A program made the translations under genes and the position numbers. Of a stretch of DNA of 64,000 bases, positions 48,560 to 60,040 are shown piece by piece. The stretch is from JALYOC01 sp036675345 (lineage in GTDB: Bacteria > Myxococcota > Myxococcia > Myxococcales > Myxococcaceae). The notes beneath the pieces are model-generated. The model saw only the letters and a program-made list of their open reading frames with translations. It had not been told where the DNA came from and searched no databases. Every line of letters starts with the position of its first letter. Within the stretch, counting starts at the first letter, position 1. The stretch spans positions 124,001 to 188,000 of the forward strand of contig JAKFFE010000018.1 in assembly GCA_036675345.1 (NCBI GenBank). The letters are read 5' to 3'.

Positions 48560-49396
48560 ATGCGCCAATCGAGCGTGGTAGGACGTTTCTTCCTCCTGGC
48601 GGCTGTTGTGACCGGATGTGCGCGTGCTCCGATCAAGCCGCCGGAGGTCCGCGAGTACAGCCTGGGAGGCCTGACCGCTCCCACCCGTGACTACGCCGGA
48701 ACCGGCAAGAGCGTGTGCCGGGTGGACCGGGAGCTGGTGGCCGAAGAGACGGGGGCGATGAACACCCTGCTGGAACGGTGGCTGGATCAGACCTCGGCCA
48801 ACGCGGACGCGATGTGGTCCGACGAACAGCTGGGGCTGCTGGCGTCGGGCAGCGAGTCACTCTCCCCCGCCCTGGACAGCCACGAGCGGGTGCTGACCGA
48901 GCTGGCCGCCTGTTCCCCGGACGGCAAGGTGGACCTGACCGCGGTGGTCAGCCGGGGGCAGCAGCTGACCCCGCTGGCCCGCAACCGGCTGGCCAGCGCG
49001 CCCCAGCTGCTGGCCGAACTCAAGCACCGGCAGCGGATCGCGGAGTGGAAGGCCAAGGAGCTGGCCGCCCAGCCGGTGGAGCACCAGACCTGGTGCCCGC
49101 AGAAGCCCCGCCCGATCGCCGACATCTACTACGCCTGGCAGGACGAGACCGGCCGGACCGAGTGGCTGTTCTGCGACGGCAACAAGGTGGTGGCCCCGCC
49201 CAACGGAGACCCCAGCCACGTGGCGGCGGAGGGCTACAATCCCAAGAAGCGCGGCAGCCAGACCCCGGCCGGCTTCGTGGCCGCCGCCAAGCGGTTCCCG
49301 GACTCGGAGATCCGTCGGCCGCCGGCGCTGGACGCCGCCGCGGCGCCCAGGGAGCCGGCGCCGGAGCCGGCCGAGCAGCCCGGCACCGGGGAGTAG
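48560..49396 (+). CDS. Lipoprotein of unknown function
   Basis: A 278-residue exported protein with a lipobox at residues 16-20 (AAVVTGC). The mature part begins with Pro-rich KPPEVREYSLGG, then alternating charged helices (VDRELVAEETGAMNTLLERWLDQ, LLAELKHRQRIAEWKAKEL) and ends with a Pro/Ala/Glu-rich, Gly-ending stretch. A few Cys residues (CRVD, ACSPDG, WCPQKP, FCDGN) might form disulfides. No known family is recognised. ATG 48560 starts the signal directly; it is divergent from the FHA-GGDEF gene. Confidence 0.75.
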   Translation: MRQSSVVGRFFLLAAVVTGCARAPIKPPEVREYSLGGLTAPTRDYAGTGKSVCRVDRELVAEETGAMNTLLERWLDQTSANADAMWSDEQLGLLASGSESLSPALDSHERVLTELAACSPDGKVDLTAVVSRGQQLTPLARNRLASAPQLLAELKHRQRIAEWKAKELAAQPVEHQTWCPQKPRPIADIYYAWQDETGRTEWLFCDGNKVVAPPNGDPSHVAAEGYNPKKRGSQTPAGFVAAAKRFPDSEIRRPPALDAAAAPREPAPEPAEQPGTGE

Positions 49397-49405
49397 CTGC
49401 CCCGC

Positions 49406-50959
49406 TCAGACCGCCGCGGCCACGTGCTGCGCGCCCCAGCGGGCCAGTCCGAAGATTGTCTCCTGGGGGTTGACCCCCAGCGCGGTGGGCAGCACCGAGC
49501 CGTCCACCACGAACAGGTTGTCCAGGCCCCGGTAGCGCAGCTGGGAGTCCACCACCGATCGGGCCGGGTCACTGCCCATCGGGTTGCCGCCCATCTGGTG
49601 GGCGGTGACCACCTTCACCCGCAGCTTCTCCCAGGGCGCCTGGTCGATCAGCCCCAGGTCCTGCTCGGAGTTCATCACCACCGGCTCGGTGTGCAGGGTC
49701 ATCACCTGCCGCGCCCCGGCGGCGAACTGCAGCCGGGCCATCTCGCGCTGGGCAAAGCGGAAGGCCTCCCAGTTGGCCTCGGTCAGCTGGTAGTTGAAGG
49801 CCAGCCGCTGGTGGCCGCTGCGCAGCCCCACCGTGCCGCAGGGTTCATCCTTCTCCAGCAACCCGTCGATGGTGATCGCCAGGCAGGCCTGGACGTGGGG
49901 GAGACTGGCCATCAGCTTCCCGTGGGACTGACCGAAGCCGGAGAGGGTGGTGGCGGCCAGCATCGGGTGGATGGGCGGCACCTCCAGGAAGAAGCCGATC
50001 TTCCCCGGTCCGCGGTCGTTGAAGTGGTGCGAGTACACCGACTGCGGCGCGCCGTAGAAGGCGTTCACCGGTTCGTCGAACACGGCCGCGCTGAGGATCA
50101 CCGGGTGCAGGAAGGTGCGCTTGCCCACCAACCCGCCGCCGTCCAGCCCGGAGCGCAGCAGCAAGGAGGGGGAGTTGATCGCCCCGCAGCACAGCGCGAA
50201 CACCCGGGCCTTGACCGTGAAGTACCGCCCGGTGGGGTTGTCCTTCTCCGGATCGAAGATCTCCACCTTCAGCGCGGTGGCCCGGGCGCCGTCGTACTCC
50301 ACCTGGCGCACCGAGGCGTTGGCCAGCACATCCAGCCCCTGCTCCACCCCGTCCGGGATGTAGGTGACCAGCATCGACTGCTTGGCGTCGACCGGACAGC
50401 CCAGCCCGCAGTAGCCGAGGTTGACGCAGTTGTTCACGTTGCGGGGGATGCTGCCGCGCTGGTAGCCCAGCTTCCCCAGCCCGTCCCACAGCAGCCGGTT
50501 GTTGCGGTTGGCGCGCTCCAGCGGCCAGGGGGCGATGTGCAGCCGCTTCTCCAGCGCGTCCCAGTGCGGGGACAGCGTCTCGGTGGTCAGCCCCTGCACC
50601 CCGTACTCGTCCCGCCAGCGATCCAGGATCCGCTGTGGAGTGCGGAAGGAGGAGCACCAGTTGACGGTGGTCCCCCCCCCCACGCTGCGCCCCTGGAGGA
50701 TGCTGATCGACAGGTCGTCGGTGGCCCGGTTTCCCAGCTCCTGGTACAGCATCGGGTAGGCGGTGCCCTCGGTGAGATCGAACTCCCGGCGGGTGTGGTG
50801 GCCTCCCTCCTCCAGCAACAGCACCCGCAGCCCGCGCGCGGCCAGCTCGTGGGAGAGCACCCCGCCGCCCGAGCCGGACCCCACCACGCAGACGTCGTAT
50901 TCCAAGGTGGTGTCCGGCGGCAGCGAAGACGCGCTGCGGATGGTCCCGGCGCTAGCCAC
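49406..50959 (-). CDS. GMC-family oxidoreductase
   Basis: A 517-residue flavoprotein of the glucose-methanol-choline family. The FAD motif YDVCVVGSGSGGGVLSHELA is near residue 25, GGTTVNWCSSFRTP follows, and the C-terminus has HQMGGNPMGSDPARSVVD and VDGSVLPTALGVNPQETIFGLA, where the catalytic His is expected. GCPVDAKQSM and NCVNLGYCGLGC are Cys-rich. No Tat signal is visible on this subunit. The start used is GTG 50959, overlapping the partner stop by 8 bases. It is thought to be the large subunit of a membrane-linked dehydrogenase with the next gene; the substrate (sugar, alcohol or sterol) is unknown. Confidence 0.88.
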   Translation of the reverse strand: MASAGTIRSASSLPPDTTLEYDVCVVGSGSGGGVLSHELAARGLRVLLLEEGGHHTRREFDLTEGTAYPMLYQELGNRATDDLSISILQGRSVGGGTTVNWCSSFRTPQRILDRWRDEYGVQGLTTETLSPHWDALEKRLHIAPWPLERANRNNRLLWDGLGKLGYQRGSIPRNVNNCVNLGYCGLGCPVDAKQSMLVTYIPDGVEQGLDVLANASVRQVEYDGARATALKVEIFDPEKDNPTGRYFTVKARVFALCCGAINSPSLLLRSGLDGGGLVGKRTFLHPVILSAAVFDEPVNAFYGAPQSVYSHHFNDRGPGKIGFFLEVPPIHPMLAATTLSGFGQSHGKLMASLPHVQACLAITIDGLLEKDEPCGTVGLRSGHQRLAFNYQLTEANWEAFRFAQREMARLQFAAGARQVMTLHTEPVVMNSEQDLGLIDQAPWEKLRVKVVTAHQMGGNPMGSDPARSVVDSQLRYRGLDNLFVVDGSVLPTALGVNPQETIFGLARWGAQHVAAAV

Positions 50960-51572
50960 CCTCCACCTCTGGCTTCGGCTCCTCCACGAACACCCCCAGC
51001 CCTTCCCGCCGGTCGCCACCTCCCCGGTAGACCGGCGCGTCCTTGAACCAGAACCCCTGGGGCGGACCGGGATAGTTGCTGGCCGGCCAGGCCTCGTTGG
51101 CGCCGTAGTAGGAGGCCAGGGCCACGGTGCGCAGGGCCTGGTAGCCGGTGCGGCGCAGCGCCAGGGCGCTGTGGGCCCAGTCCCGGATCACCGCGTCCTG
51201 CTCGGCCGGTTCCAGCGCGGTGAACGGGCGCAGGTTCCCCGCGAACAGGAGCCCGGCCAGGGCGTTCTCGAACAGCTTCAGCAGTTGCTTCACCTCGCCC
51301 TGGACCTCGCGGCTGGCGCGGGTCAGCACCCGGTCGGCGTTGAAGGCGATCCGGTCCACCGGGGGACCGGCGGTGGGCTGGACCACCCGGCGGGCAAAGG
51401 CGTCGAACACCGAGTACTCCACCGGATCGAAGGTCTGCAGTCCTTCGGGGGGAAGCGGGAGCCGCCGGCCGCCACGCAGGGCCAGCAGCCCGCTGCCGCC
51501 CAGGGTCAGCAGTGCTCCGCCGAACAGGCCGCGCTTGATCAGGGACCGCCGGGAGATGGCCGTAGCTGACAT
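50952..51572 (-). CDS. Tat-exported gluconate-2-dehydrogenase subunit-3-like protein
   Basis: A 206-residue protein with a twin-arginine signal (AISRRSLIKRGLFGGALLTLGG) and a helical mature part: FDAFARRVVQPTAG, VLTRASREVQGEVKQLLKLFENAL, LAGLLFAGNLRPFTALEPAEQDAVIRDW. This matches the gluconate 2-dehydrogenase subunit 3 family, small partners that carry the large GMC flavoprotein across the membrane by piggyback Tat export. Its stop overlaps the flavoprotein start, and the order small-then-large is usual. Promoters for this pair and glgC lie in the 64-base gap. Confidence 0.85.
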   Translation of the reverse strand: MSATAISRRSLIKRGLFGGALLTLGGSGLLALRGGRRLPLPPEGLQTFDPVEYSVFDAFARRVVQPTAGPPVDRIAFNADRVLTRASREVQGEVKQLLKLFENALAGLLFAGNLRPFTALEPAEQDAVIRDWAHSALALRRTGYQALRTVALASYYGANEAWPASNYPGPPQGFWFKDAPVYRGGGDRREGLGVFVEEPKPEVEGG

Positions 51573-51636
51573 TCGGTGATGACCCTACCTCAATCCCCTT
51601 GCTGCCAGCGGGGGCGCCAAGTCTAGATCACCGCAC

Positions 51637-52866
51637 ATGGCCAAGACGCTCGCGATGATCCTTGCCGGTGGCGCCGGCACCCGACTCGAGCCCCTCACCC
51701 GGGAGCGCGCCAAGCCCGCGGTGCCGTTTGGAGGGCGCTACCGCATCATCGACTTCTGCCTCTCCAACTTCGCCAACTCCGGGACCTTCAAGATGAAGGT
51801 CCTCACCCAGTACAAGTCCGACTCGCTGAACAACCACATTGCCCGGGCGTGGCGGATGACCCCGTTCCTGGGTCACTACGTGGATCCGGTGCCGGCGCAG
51901 ATGCGGACCGGGCTGGATTGGTACAAGGGCTCGGTCGACGCCATCTACCAGAACCTGAACATCATCACCGACGAGGAGCCGGACTACACCTTCGTCTTCG
52001 GCGCGGACCACGTGTACCGGATGGACACCCGGCAGATGATGGACTTCCACATCCGGAACAAGGCGCACTGCACGGTGGCGGCGATCCCGGTGCCGATCGA
52101 ACAGGGCCGGGAGTTCGGGATCATCGACGTGGGGCCCAACGGGGAGATGCTCAACTTCCTGGAGAAGCCGAAGAACCCGCCGCCGATGCCGGGCAACGAC
52201 AAGATGTGCCTGGCCTCGATGGGCAACTACCTGTTCAACACCGATGCCCTGGTGAAGCAGGTGGTGAAGGACGCGGCCAACGAGAGCTCGGCGCACGACT
52301 TCGGCAAGTCGGTGATCAGCGAGATGTACAAGACCGCGCCGGTGTTCGTTTACGACTTCGCCACCAACGTGGTGCCCGGGGCGGAGGAGAAGGAGAAGGG
52401 CTTCTGGCGGGACGTGGGAAGCATCGACGTCTACTACCAGTCCAACATGGACCTGGTGGCGGTGGACCCGATCTTCAACCTCTACAACGACAAGTGGCCG
52501 ATCTACACCCACAACGACAACTTCCCGCCGGCGAAGTTCGTGTTCGCCGATCAGGTGAACCGGCGGGTGGGCTACGCCACCGACTCCTTGATCTCCGAGG
52601 GGTGCATCATCTCCGGTGGGCACGTCCACCGGTCGATCCTCTCCCCCAAGGTGCGGGTGAACTCCTTCGCGGAGGTCACCGACTGCATCCTGTTCGAGAA
52701 CGTGAACATCGGCCGGCGCTGCAAGATCAAGAAGGCGATCATCGACAAGAACGTGGAGATCCCGGCCGGGATGACCATCGGGCACGACCCGGTGGAGGAC
52801 CGCCGCCGGTTCCACGTCACCGCCGAGGGGGTGGTGGTGATCCCCAAGGGGATGAAGGTGGTCTGA
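51637..52866 (+). CDS. glgC: Glucose-1-phosphate adenylyltransferase
   Basis: A 409-residue enzyme that forms ADP-glucose from glucose-1-phosphate and ATP, the committed step of bacterial glycogen synthesis. The nucleotidyl motif ILAGGAGTRLEPLTRERAKPAVPFGG is at residues 8-33, then FVFGADHVYRMD, the sugar site (FLEKPKNPP) and GFWRDVGSIDVYYQSN. The C-terminal left-handed beta-helix (KVRVNSFAEVTDCILFENVNIG, AIIDKNVEIPAGMTIG) is complete. ATG 51637. It links with glgX and treY in the same window, so the strain can make and break glycogen. Confidence 0.96.
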   Translation: MAKTLAMILAGGAGTRLEPLTRERAKPAVPFGGRYRIIDFCLSNFANSGTFKMKVLTQYKSDSLNNHIARAWRMTPFLGHYVDPVPAQMRTGLDWYKGSVDAIYQNLNIITDEEPDYTFVFGADHVYRMDTRQMMDFHIRNKAHCTVAAIPVPIEQGREFGIIDVGPNGEMLNFLEKPKNPPPMPGNDKMCLASMGNYLFNTDALVKQVVKDAANESSAHDFGKSVISEMYKTAPVFVYDFATNVVPGAEEKEKGFWRDVGSIDVYYQSNMDLVAVDPIFNLYNDKWPIYTHNDNFPPAKFVFADQVNRRVGYATDSLISEGCIISGGHVHRSILSPKVRVNSFAEVTDCILFENVNIGRRCKIKKAIIDKNVEIPAGMTIGHDPVEDRRRFHVTAEGVVVIPKGMKVV

Positions 52867-52867
52867 C

Positions 52868-52983
52868 CCGCCGGTGGTGTTCGCACCGGCGGTGGTGTTC
52901 GCTCCGCCGGTGGTGTTCGCACCGGCGGTGGCGTCTCACCGCCGGTGGCGTCTCACCGCCGGTGGCGTCTCACCGCCGGTGGG
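52868..52983 (+). repeat. Tandem repeat right after glgC
   Basis: Three 18-bp copies (52868-52921, CCGCCGGTGGTGTTCGCA and variants) are followed by three 17-bp copies (52922-52972, ending GCGTCTCA) and a partial copy to 52983. Each unit contains the palindrome-like CCGCCGGTGG/CCGGCGGTGG, so the array can form many alternate hairpins. It starts one base after the glgC stop and lies before the convergent adenosine deaminase stop. Confidence 0.92.
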
Positions 52984-53048
52984 GGTCCCGAGCCGGAGTT
53001 GGGAAGTGGGCTCTGGGATTTGCCGGGCTTGGACGCCGGGGCCGCCGC

Positions 53049-54251
53049 TTAGCCGGCGTTGAGCCGGCTGGTCTTGCGGGCCGCCTTGGCCGCCGCGGTC
53101 TGGCCCACGGCGGGAGCGGGCGCAGCGTGGTGGGTGGCCAGCACCTGGGCGATCTCCTCGTTCACCGCGGCCAGCAGATCCGCCTTCTCCCGGAAGGGGA
53201 GGAACGCGCTCTTGAAGCCGGAGACGATGATCGTGGTCAGGTCCTCCAGGGAGAGGCCCAGCTGCTTGTGCACCAGCAGCATCTCCTTGGTGACGGTGGT
53301 GTCGGTGATCAGCCGGTTGTCGGTGTTGATCGTCACCCGCAGGCCGTAGTCGAAATAGAACTTCAGCGGGTGGGAGGCCAGGTCGGTCACCGCCCCGGTC
53401 TGCACGTTGGAGGAGGGACACATCTCCAGCGGGATCCGGTGATCGTTGACGTAGTTGAGCAGGTCCCCGTCCTCCCGCAGCCGCACCCCGTGGCCGATCC
53501 GGTGGGCGCCCAGGTAGTGGATGGCCTGGGAGATGGACTCCGGCCCGAAGGCCTCCCCGGCGTGGGCGGTGCAATTGACGTTGTTCTTGAGGATCAGCTG
53601 GAAGGCGCCCTTGTGCTCCTTGGCCGGGAAGTTGGCCTCGGCGCCGGCGAGATCGAAGCCGATCACCCCGCGGTTCTTGTAGGCCACGCTCAGCTCGGCC
53701 AGCCGCATCGAGGTCTGGGGGTTGATGTGGCGGATCCCGCACACGATCACCCCGCACTTGATGCCGGTCTCGCGCTTGGCCTGGCGCAGTCCCTCCAGCA
53801 CCGAGTCGATCACGGTGGTCATCTTCAGGCCCTTCTTCTGGTGCAGGGCGGGCGAGTAGCGGACCTCCAGGTAGCGCACCCCTTCCGCGGCGCAGTCCAC
53901 CGCCAGCTCGTAGGCGGCGCGGTACAGCGCCTCCTCGGTCTGCAGCACCGAGAGGGTGACGTCGAAGGCCACCAGGTACTCCTCCAGGTTCTTGCACATC
54001 CGGCCCCGGATCAGCTTCGCCAGCCCCTCCTCGTCTTCGGAGGGCAGCTTCACCTTCTGCTCCTCCGCCAGTTGGAGGATGGTCTGCAGGCGCATCGACC
54101 CGTCCAGGTGGCAGTGGAGGTCGGTCTTGGGCAGCGCCCGGACCAGGGCCTCGGTCACCTCCGGCATCGGGGGGTTGTGATCGTCACCCCGCCGTTCGCC
54201 GGAGGGGATTCCGATTGCCGCAGACTCATCGTCGTCACGAATCGAGGACAT
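53049..54251 (-). CDS. add: Adenosine deaminase
   Basis: A 400-residue enzyme that deaminates adenosine to inosine (adenine deaminase is possible). Metal ligands appear in KTDLHCHLDGSMR (His-x-His), the catalytic Glu/His in CTAHAGEAFG, a His in HRIGHGVRL and the Asp pair in LRVTINTDNRLITDT. GIRHINPQ and PLEMCPSSNVQTGAV are also family wording. Slightly longer than usual because of a ~27-residue N-terminal and a ~40-residue Ala/Lys/Arg C-terminal tail. ATG 54251 has GGAAGG upstream; an internal ATG near residue 29 is an alternative. Confidence 0.94.
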   Translation of the reverse strand: MSSIRDDDESAAIGIPSGERRGDDHNPPMPEVTEALVRALPKTDLHCHLDGSMRLQTILQLAEEQKVKLPSEDEEGLAKLIRGRMCKNLEEYLVAFDVTLSVLQTEEALYRAAYELAVDCAAEGVRYLEVRYSPALHQKKGLKMTTVIDSVLEGLRQAKRETGIKCGVIVCGIRHINPQTSMRLAELSVAYKNRGVIGFDLAGAEANFPAKEHKGAFQLILKNNVNCTAHAGEAFGPESISQAIHYLGAHRIGHGVRLREDGDLLNYVNDHRIPLEMCPSSNVQTGAVTDLASHPLKFYFDYGLRVTINTDNRLITDTTVTKEMLLVHKQLGLSLEDLTTIIVSGFKSAFLPFREKADLLAAVNEEIAQVLATHHAAPAPAVGQTAAAKAARKTSRLNAG

Positions 54252-54304
54252 GGGACCTTTCCTTCCGCGAATTCCATCCTAGGGTCAAACTCCCGGCCCA
54301 CTTC

Positions 54305-55343
54305 ATGTCCTCCCCCCGCTTCTACCTCCTCATCTGTTCGCTGCTGCTCGCCACCGCGCTGGGCTGTTCCCGGCCGGCGGAGAAGCTGTTCGAGGTCTCC
54401 ACCGACGCCTCCACCCGCACCGGAATGTTCCCGCTCCAGGACGGGGTGGTGGTGGTCAACGAGGGCGGGTTCGTGACCTCGGTGCACCAGGACGGAACCG
54501 TCCGCTGGCGGCTGCCGCTGGGACGGGAGCTGGCGTCCCGTCCGGTCGAGGCGCGGGGAATCCTGGTGGCCACCAGCGTGGCCGGGGAATGGTTCGGGAT
54601 CGACGCGGCCAGCGGGAGGACGGTGTGGAAGGTGCCCCGCCAGCCGGTCACCCGCGGCGCGCTGCTCAGCGATGGCGCGCGGGTGTACGGGGTGCTGGCC
54701 GACGGCGGGGTGCGCGCGGTGGACGCCGCCACCGGCGCGGTGTTGTGGAACCGACCGGCGCCGGCGCGAATCGGTGCCGCCGCCCTGGCCTCGCCGATCC
54801 TGGTCGCCTCCGCGCTGGTGATCTCCCTGGGGGACGCCGGGCTGGTCTCCCTGGCGTGGGAGGACGGCGCCCAGCGTTGGCGGTCGGAGCTGGTGGCGCT
54901 GGGGATCACCCCCTCCGCGGACGGCCGGCGGCTGTTCGTGGCCGGGAGGGACCAGCGGGTCTCCGCTTTGGACGCGGCCAGCGGGGAGGTGGTGTGGAGC
55001 CGGGGGATCGAGGCGGACCTCACCACCGCGCCCACCCTGCTCCAGGACCGGCTGTACGTGGGCGCCGGGAACCGGTTGCTGGCCCTGGATCCGGCCACCG
55101 GAGAGCCGCGCTGGTCGGCGGAGCTGGACGCGCCGGTGGGGCCGGTGGCGGTGCAGGGGAAGACGCTGCTGGTCCCCACCTCCGGCAAGGAGGGGCGGCT
55201 GTACCTGTTCCAACCTCCCAGCACCCGGCCCTACGCCTCGGTGAGGGTGGACAGCCCGCTGCGGGTGGCGCCGGTGGTCTTCGCCGACCGGGTGCTGGTG
55301 CTGGCCTCCGACGGGCGGGTGCTGGGCTACCGGCTGACCCCGC

Positions 55344-55357
<14 letters not shown>
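54305..55357 (+). CDS. PQQ-like beta-propeller lipoprotein
   Basis: A 350-residue lipoprotein: lipobox ATALGC at residues 14-19. The mature part is a chain of PQQ-like propeller repeats, each with a GxxxALDxxxGxxxW pattern (IDAASGRTVWKV, VDAATGAVLWNR, LDAASGEVVWSR, LDPATGEPRWSA). This is the fold of BamB-type and of Pqq-enzyme-like proteins, but no catalytic Asp cluster is seen; it is probably a scaffold or binding protein. ATG 54305. It converges on pcrA, whose stop lies inside this gene's last 14 bases. Confidence 0.85.
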
Positions 55358-57611
<2,254 letters not shown>

Positions 57612-57667
57612 CTGCCGCTTGTAACGCCTCCCGGCCGGGGCGGGTCAACGTTTACACTCTTCCGCCC

Positions 57668-58150
57668 ATGCCCGAGTCATCCCGTCCGACCCCAGAACAG
57701 CTTGCCCACTACGCCCAGGAGTTCAGCAACAGCGTGCCGCTGAAGGCCTTCGGCTGCCGGCTTCACTTCCCGTCCCAGGAGCGGGTGGTGGTGGAGATTG
57801 ATCCCCTGCTCCCCCAGCACCGGGGCGGGCTGGGCACCGACGCGGTCAACGGCGGGGTGCTGGCGGCGATGTTCGACCTGGCGATCGGCACCACCCCGGC
57901 GCTGCGGGACACCACCCGGCGCAACGCCACCATGCAGCTGTCGATGACCTTCGAGCGCCCGCTGCGAGGGAACAAGCTGCGCGCCGAGGCCTGGATCGAG
58001 ACCGCCGGATCCTCCACCATGTTCTCCGCGGCGCGGATCCTGGATGAACACGGGGTGGTGGTGGCCCGTTGTCAGGGCGTGGTGAAGCTGTCCCAGCTCA
58101 AATGGAAGGCCGGCGGCAGTCCGGCCGTCGGTGAGGAGTCGGCATCATGA
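57668..58150 (+). CDS. PaaI-family hotdog thioesterase
   Basis: A 160-residue hotdog-fold protein. The PaaI signature is DAVNGGVLAAMFDLAIGTTPAL, with the catalytic Asn/Gly and Asp on the long helix, followed by MQLSMTFERPLRGNKLRAEAWIE and MFSAARILDEHGVVVARCQGVVKL. Such enzymes hydrolyse acyl-CoA thioesters. The length is ordinary. ATG 57668; it overlaps the next gene by 4 bases (ATGA). Divergent from pcrA across 56 bases. Confidence 0.85.
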   Translation: MPESSRPTPEQLAHYAQEFSNSVPLKAFGCRLHFPSQERVVVEIDPLLPQHRGGLGTDAVNGGVLAAMFDLAIGTTPALRDTTRRNATMQLSMTFERPLRGNKLRAEAWIETAGSSTMFSAARILDEHGVVVARCQGVVKLSQLKWKAGGSPAVGEESAS

Positions 58151-58761
58151 AGAAGGCGGCATGGCTGGCAGTGGTGCTTCCGGCGCTGGTGTGGGCCGGT
58201 GGGCAGCTCCCCCAGGGTTGGCGGGAGCTGAAGTTCGGGATGGGCGAGGCCCAGGTGCAGAAGAAGGTCCTGGAGTACCGGACCCAGCCGGACCGGGAAT
58301 GGGAGCAGACCCCGCTGACCGCGATGTACGTGCCGGACCTGGCCAAGAAGAAGCTGGTGATGCGGGACCTGGACAGCGCCCGCTACCACCAGTGGATGAT
58401 CGGCCATCTGGACGAGGGCGCCGCCACGGTGCGGACCTTCTTCGCCGGCGGGAAGCTGTTCGCGGTCCAGGCGATGGGGACGGTCACCTTCAACCAGTAC
58501 GTGGAGAAGGCCGCCGCCGCGTACGGGTCCCCGCCCCAGCGGGCGAAGTTCACCGTCAGCGACGAGACCTCCACCGGCAAGCCGGAGGACTCCAAGGAGG
58601 TGGACGTGGCCTACTGGAAGGGCCCCTCCTCCACCGCGCTGATCTTCCAGGTCAGCGGCTGGGGCCCGGAGCTGCTGGTGATCAGCAACGACGGCCTGGG
58701 CAAGGTGAACCAGTCGCTGAAGCGGCCACAGTCGGCCGGTGAGGGGGCGACGCGGTTTTGA
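58147..58761 (+). CDS. Exported protein of unknown function
   Basis: A 204-residue protein with a clear signal peptide (KKAAWLAVVLPALVWAG, cleavage likely near AGG). The mature part is WRELKFGMGEAQVQKKVLEY... VPDLAKKKLVMRDLDSAR..., with FNQYVEKAAAAYGSPPQ and STALIFQVSGWGPELLVISND. Its layout of a helix-strand repeat resembles small secreted sensor-like folds but no family is recognised. It starts in the ATGA of the thioesterase stop, so the two are one operon. Confidence 0.78.
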   Translation: MKKAAWLAVVLPALVWAGGQLPQGWRELKFGMGEAQVQKKVLEYRTQPDREWEQTPLTAMYVPDLAKKKLVMRDLDSARYHQWMIGHLDEGAATVRTFFAGGKLFAVQAMGTVTFNQYVEKAAAAYGSPPQRAKFTVSDETSTGKPEDSKEVDVAYWKGPSSTALIFQVSGWGPELLVISNDGLGKVNQSLKRPQSAGEGATRF

Positions 58762-58936
58762 ACCGGTCCTGGTGGGTGACGCGTGGTCCACGCGCTCCCC
58801 GTCAAGCCAGCCCGGTGGGTAGAGGCTGACCCGCATCCGGGATTGGACCCGGGTGCCGCCCCTCGGATCTCCCTGGATTCGGGCGCAGTCTCCCTGGCGC
58901 AGCCAATGCAGTGGGGTGGAGGCGGAGGAACTCGCC

Positions 58937-60034
58937 TTGCCCGTGTGGAACAACTTTCTGGCTCGTGGCGCCGCGGCGGGAGCCGCCGCCGTCCTCATGG
59001 ACCCCGAGGGGCTGGACCTGGAGGCGTGGCCCCAGGAGGACGCCCCGCTGGAGGTGGAGCTGGTGACGCCCGACGTCCCTGCCCCGGAACGGTTGCTGCT
59101 GGTCGAGGACGACGAGGCCATCCGCCGGATGTACCGGGTGACCTTTGAACGCCGCGGCTTCGAGGTGGTGGAGGCGCAGGACGGCGCGGAGGCGCTGCTG
59201 TACGCGGCCACCCAGGGGTTCGACCTGGTGGTCACCGATCTCAACATGCCGCGCCTCGACGGGTGGGGACTGCTGTCCCGCCTGCGCGAGGACGCCCGGA
59301 CGCGCGACCTTCCGGTGGCGGTGCTCTCCTGCGAGAACGATCTGCGCGAGGCGCTGCGGGCAGGCTCGGTGGGTGCCCAGGCCTACATCTCCAAGGGCAC
59401 CCGGCTGGAGCTGGTGGCGCAGGAGATCATGCTGCTGTGCGAGCCGCTTCGGCGGATCCGTCGCGCGCTGCGCGCCCCTTCGCTGGAGACTGTTCCCACC
59501 GCCATCGTGGGGGTGCTGCCGCTGCTGCGGGAGATCGCCGCCGTCCGCTGGTCGGGGGCGGTGCGGATGCGCGGAGAGAAGTCGCACTTCGAGGTCACCT
59601 TCCGGGAGGGCGAGGCGATCCGCGCCGAGGGCGGATCGGGTCCGTTCCGCGCCCATGGCCAGCGCGCGTTCAATGCCTTCGTGGGGCTGGAGAAGCTGAC
59701 CGGGGAGCTGATTTCCGAGAAGCTGAGCGTGACCGCCAACCTGGAGGGTTCGTTGGACTCGCTGGTGGCCACCGCGGTCCAGGTGGCGAACGAGAACCGG
59801 GTCCGATCCCGCACCGAGGCGATGATCAACCCGCGCTCCACCGAGGTGAGCGCCGCGCTCTACGATCGGTACCGGCTGCTCGCCTCCCCCGAAGCCCGCG
59901 AGACGGCGGAGCTGGCCTGCGAGGCGAGACTGACGCCTGCGCAGGTGATTGCCCGGAGCGACCGTTCTCCGATCGCCGTGGAGCGGGAGCTGTTCGAGAT
60001 TGTCCGTCGGGGCGTGGTGCGGCTGAACGCCTAG
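58937..60034 (+). CDS. Response regulator with receiver and DUF4388-like output
   Basis: A ~365-residue protein, the start being uncertain. TTG 58937 has GGAGGAA at a good distance; GTG 58943 and ATG 58997 are alternatives. A receiver domain (RLLLVEDDEAIRRMYRVTFERRGFEVVEA; phospho-Asp in FDLVVTDLNMPRLDG; Lys in AYISKG) lies at about residues 55-175, after ~50 residues of low complexity. The middle (PTAIVGVLPLLREIAAVRWSGAVRMRGEKSHFEVTFREGEAIRAEGG) resembles the DUF4388/PATAN output domain common in deltaproteobacteria. The tail is a helical domain with a possible winged-helix shape. No kinase lies beside it. Confidence 0.8.
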   Translation: MPVWNNFLARGAAAGAAAVLMDPEGLDLEAWPQEDAPLEVELVTPDVPAPERLLLVEDDEAIRRMYRVTFERRGFEVVEAQDGAEALLYAATQGFDLVVTDLNMPRLDGWGLLSRLREDARTRDLPVAVLSCENDLREALRAGSVGAQAYISKGTRLELVAQEIMLLCEPLRRIRRALRAPSLETVPTAIVGVLPLLREIAAVRWSGAVRMRGEKSHFEVTFREGEAIRAEGGSGPFRAHGQRAFNAFVGLEKLTGELISEKLSVTANLEGSLDSLVATAVQVANENRVRSRTEAMINPRSTEVSAALYDRYRLLASPEARETAELACEARLTPAQVIARSDRSPIAVERELFEIVRRGVVRLNA

Positions 60035-60040
60035 CAGCCT

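Noticed and set aside
57653..57658. TACACT as a -10 element of the thioesterase gene giving a leaderless mRNA
   Set aside because: No -35 element at the right distance was found; GC-rich promoters cannot be called from six bases.
58780..58794. 15-base palindrome CGCGTGGTCCACGCG as a terminator
   Set aside because: The centre has only one unpaired base, so it cannot form a useful hairpin; it could at most be a binding site, and nothing supports that.
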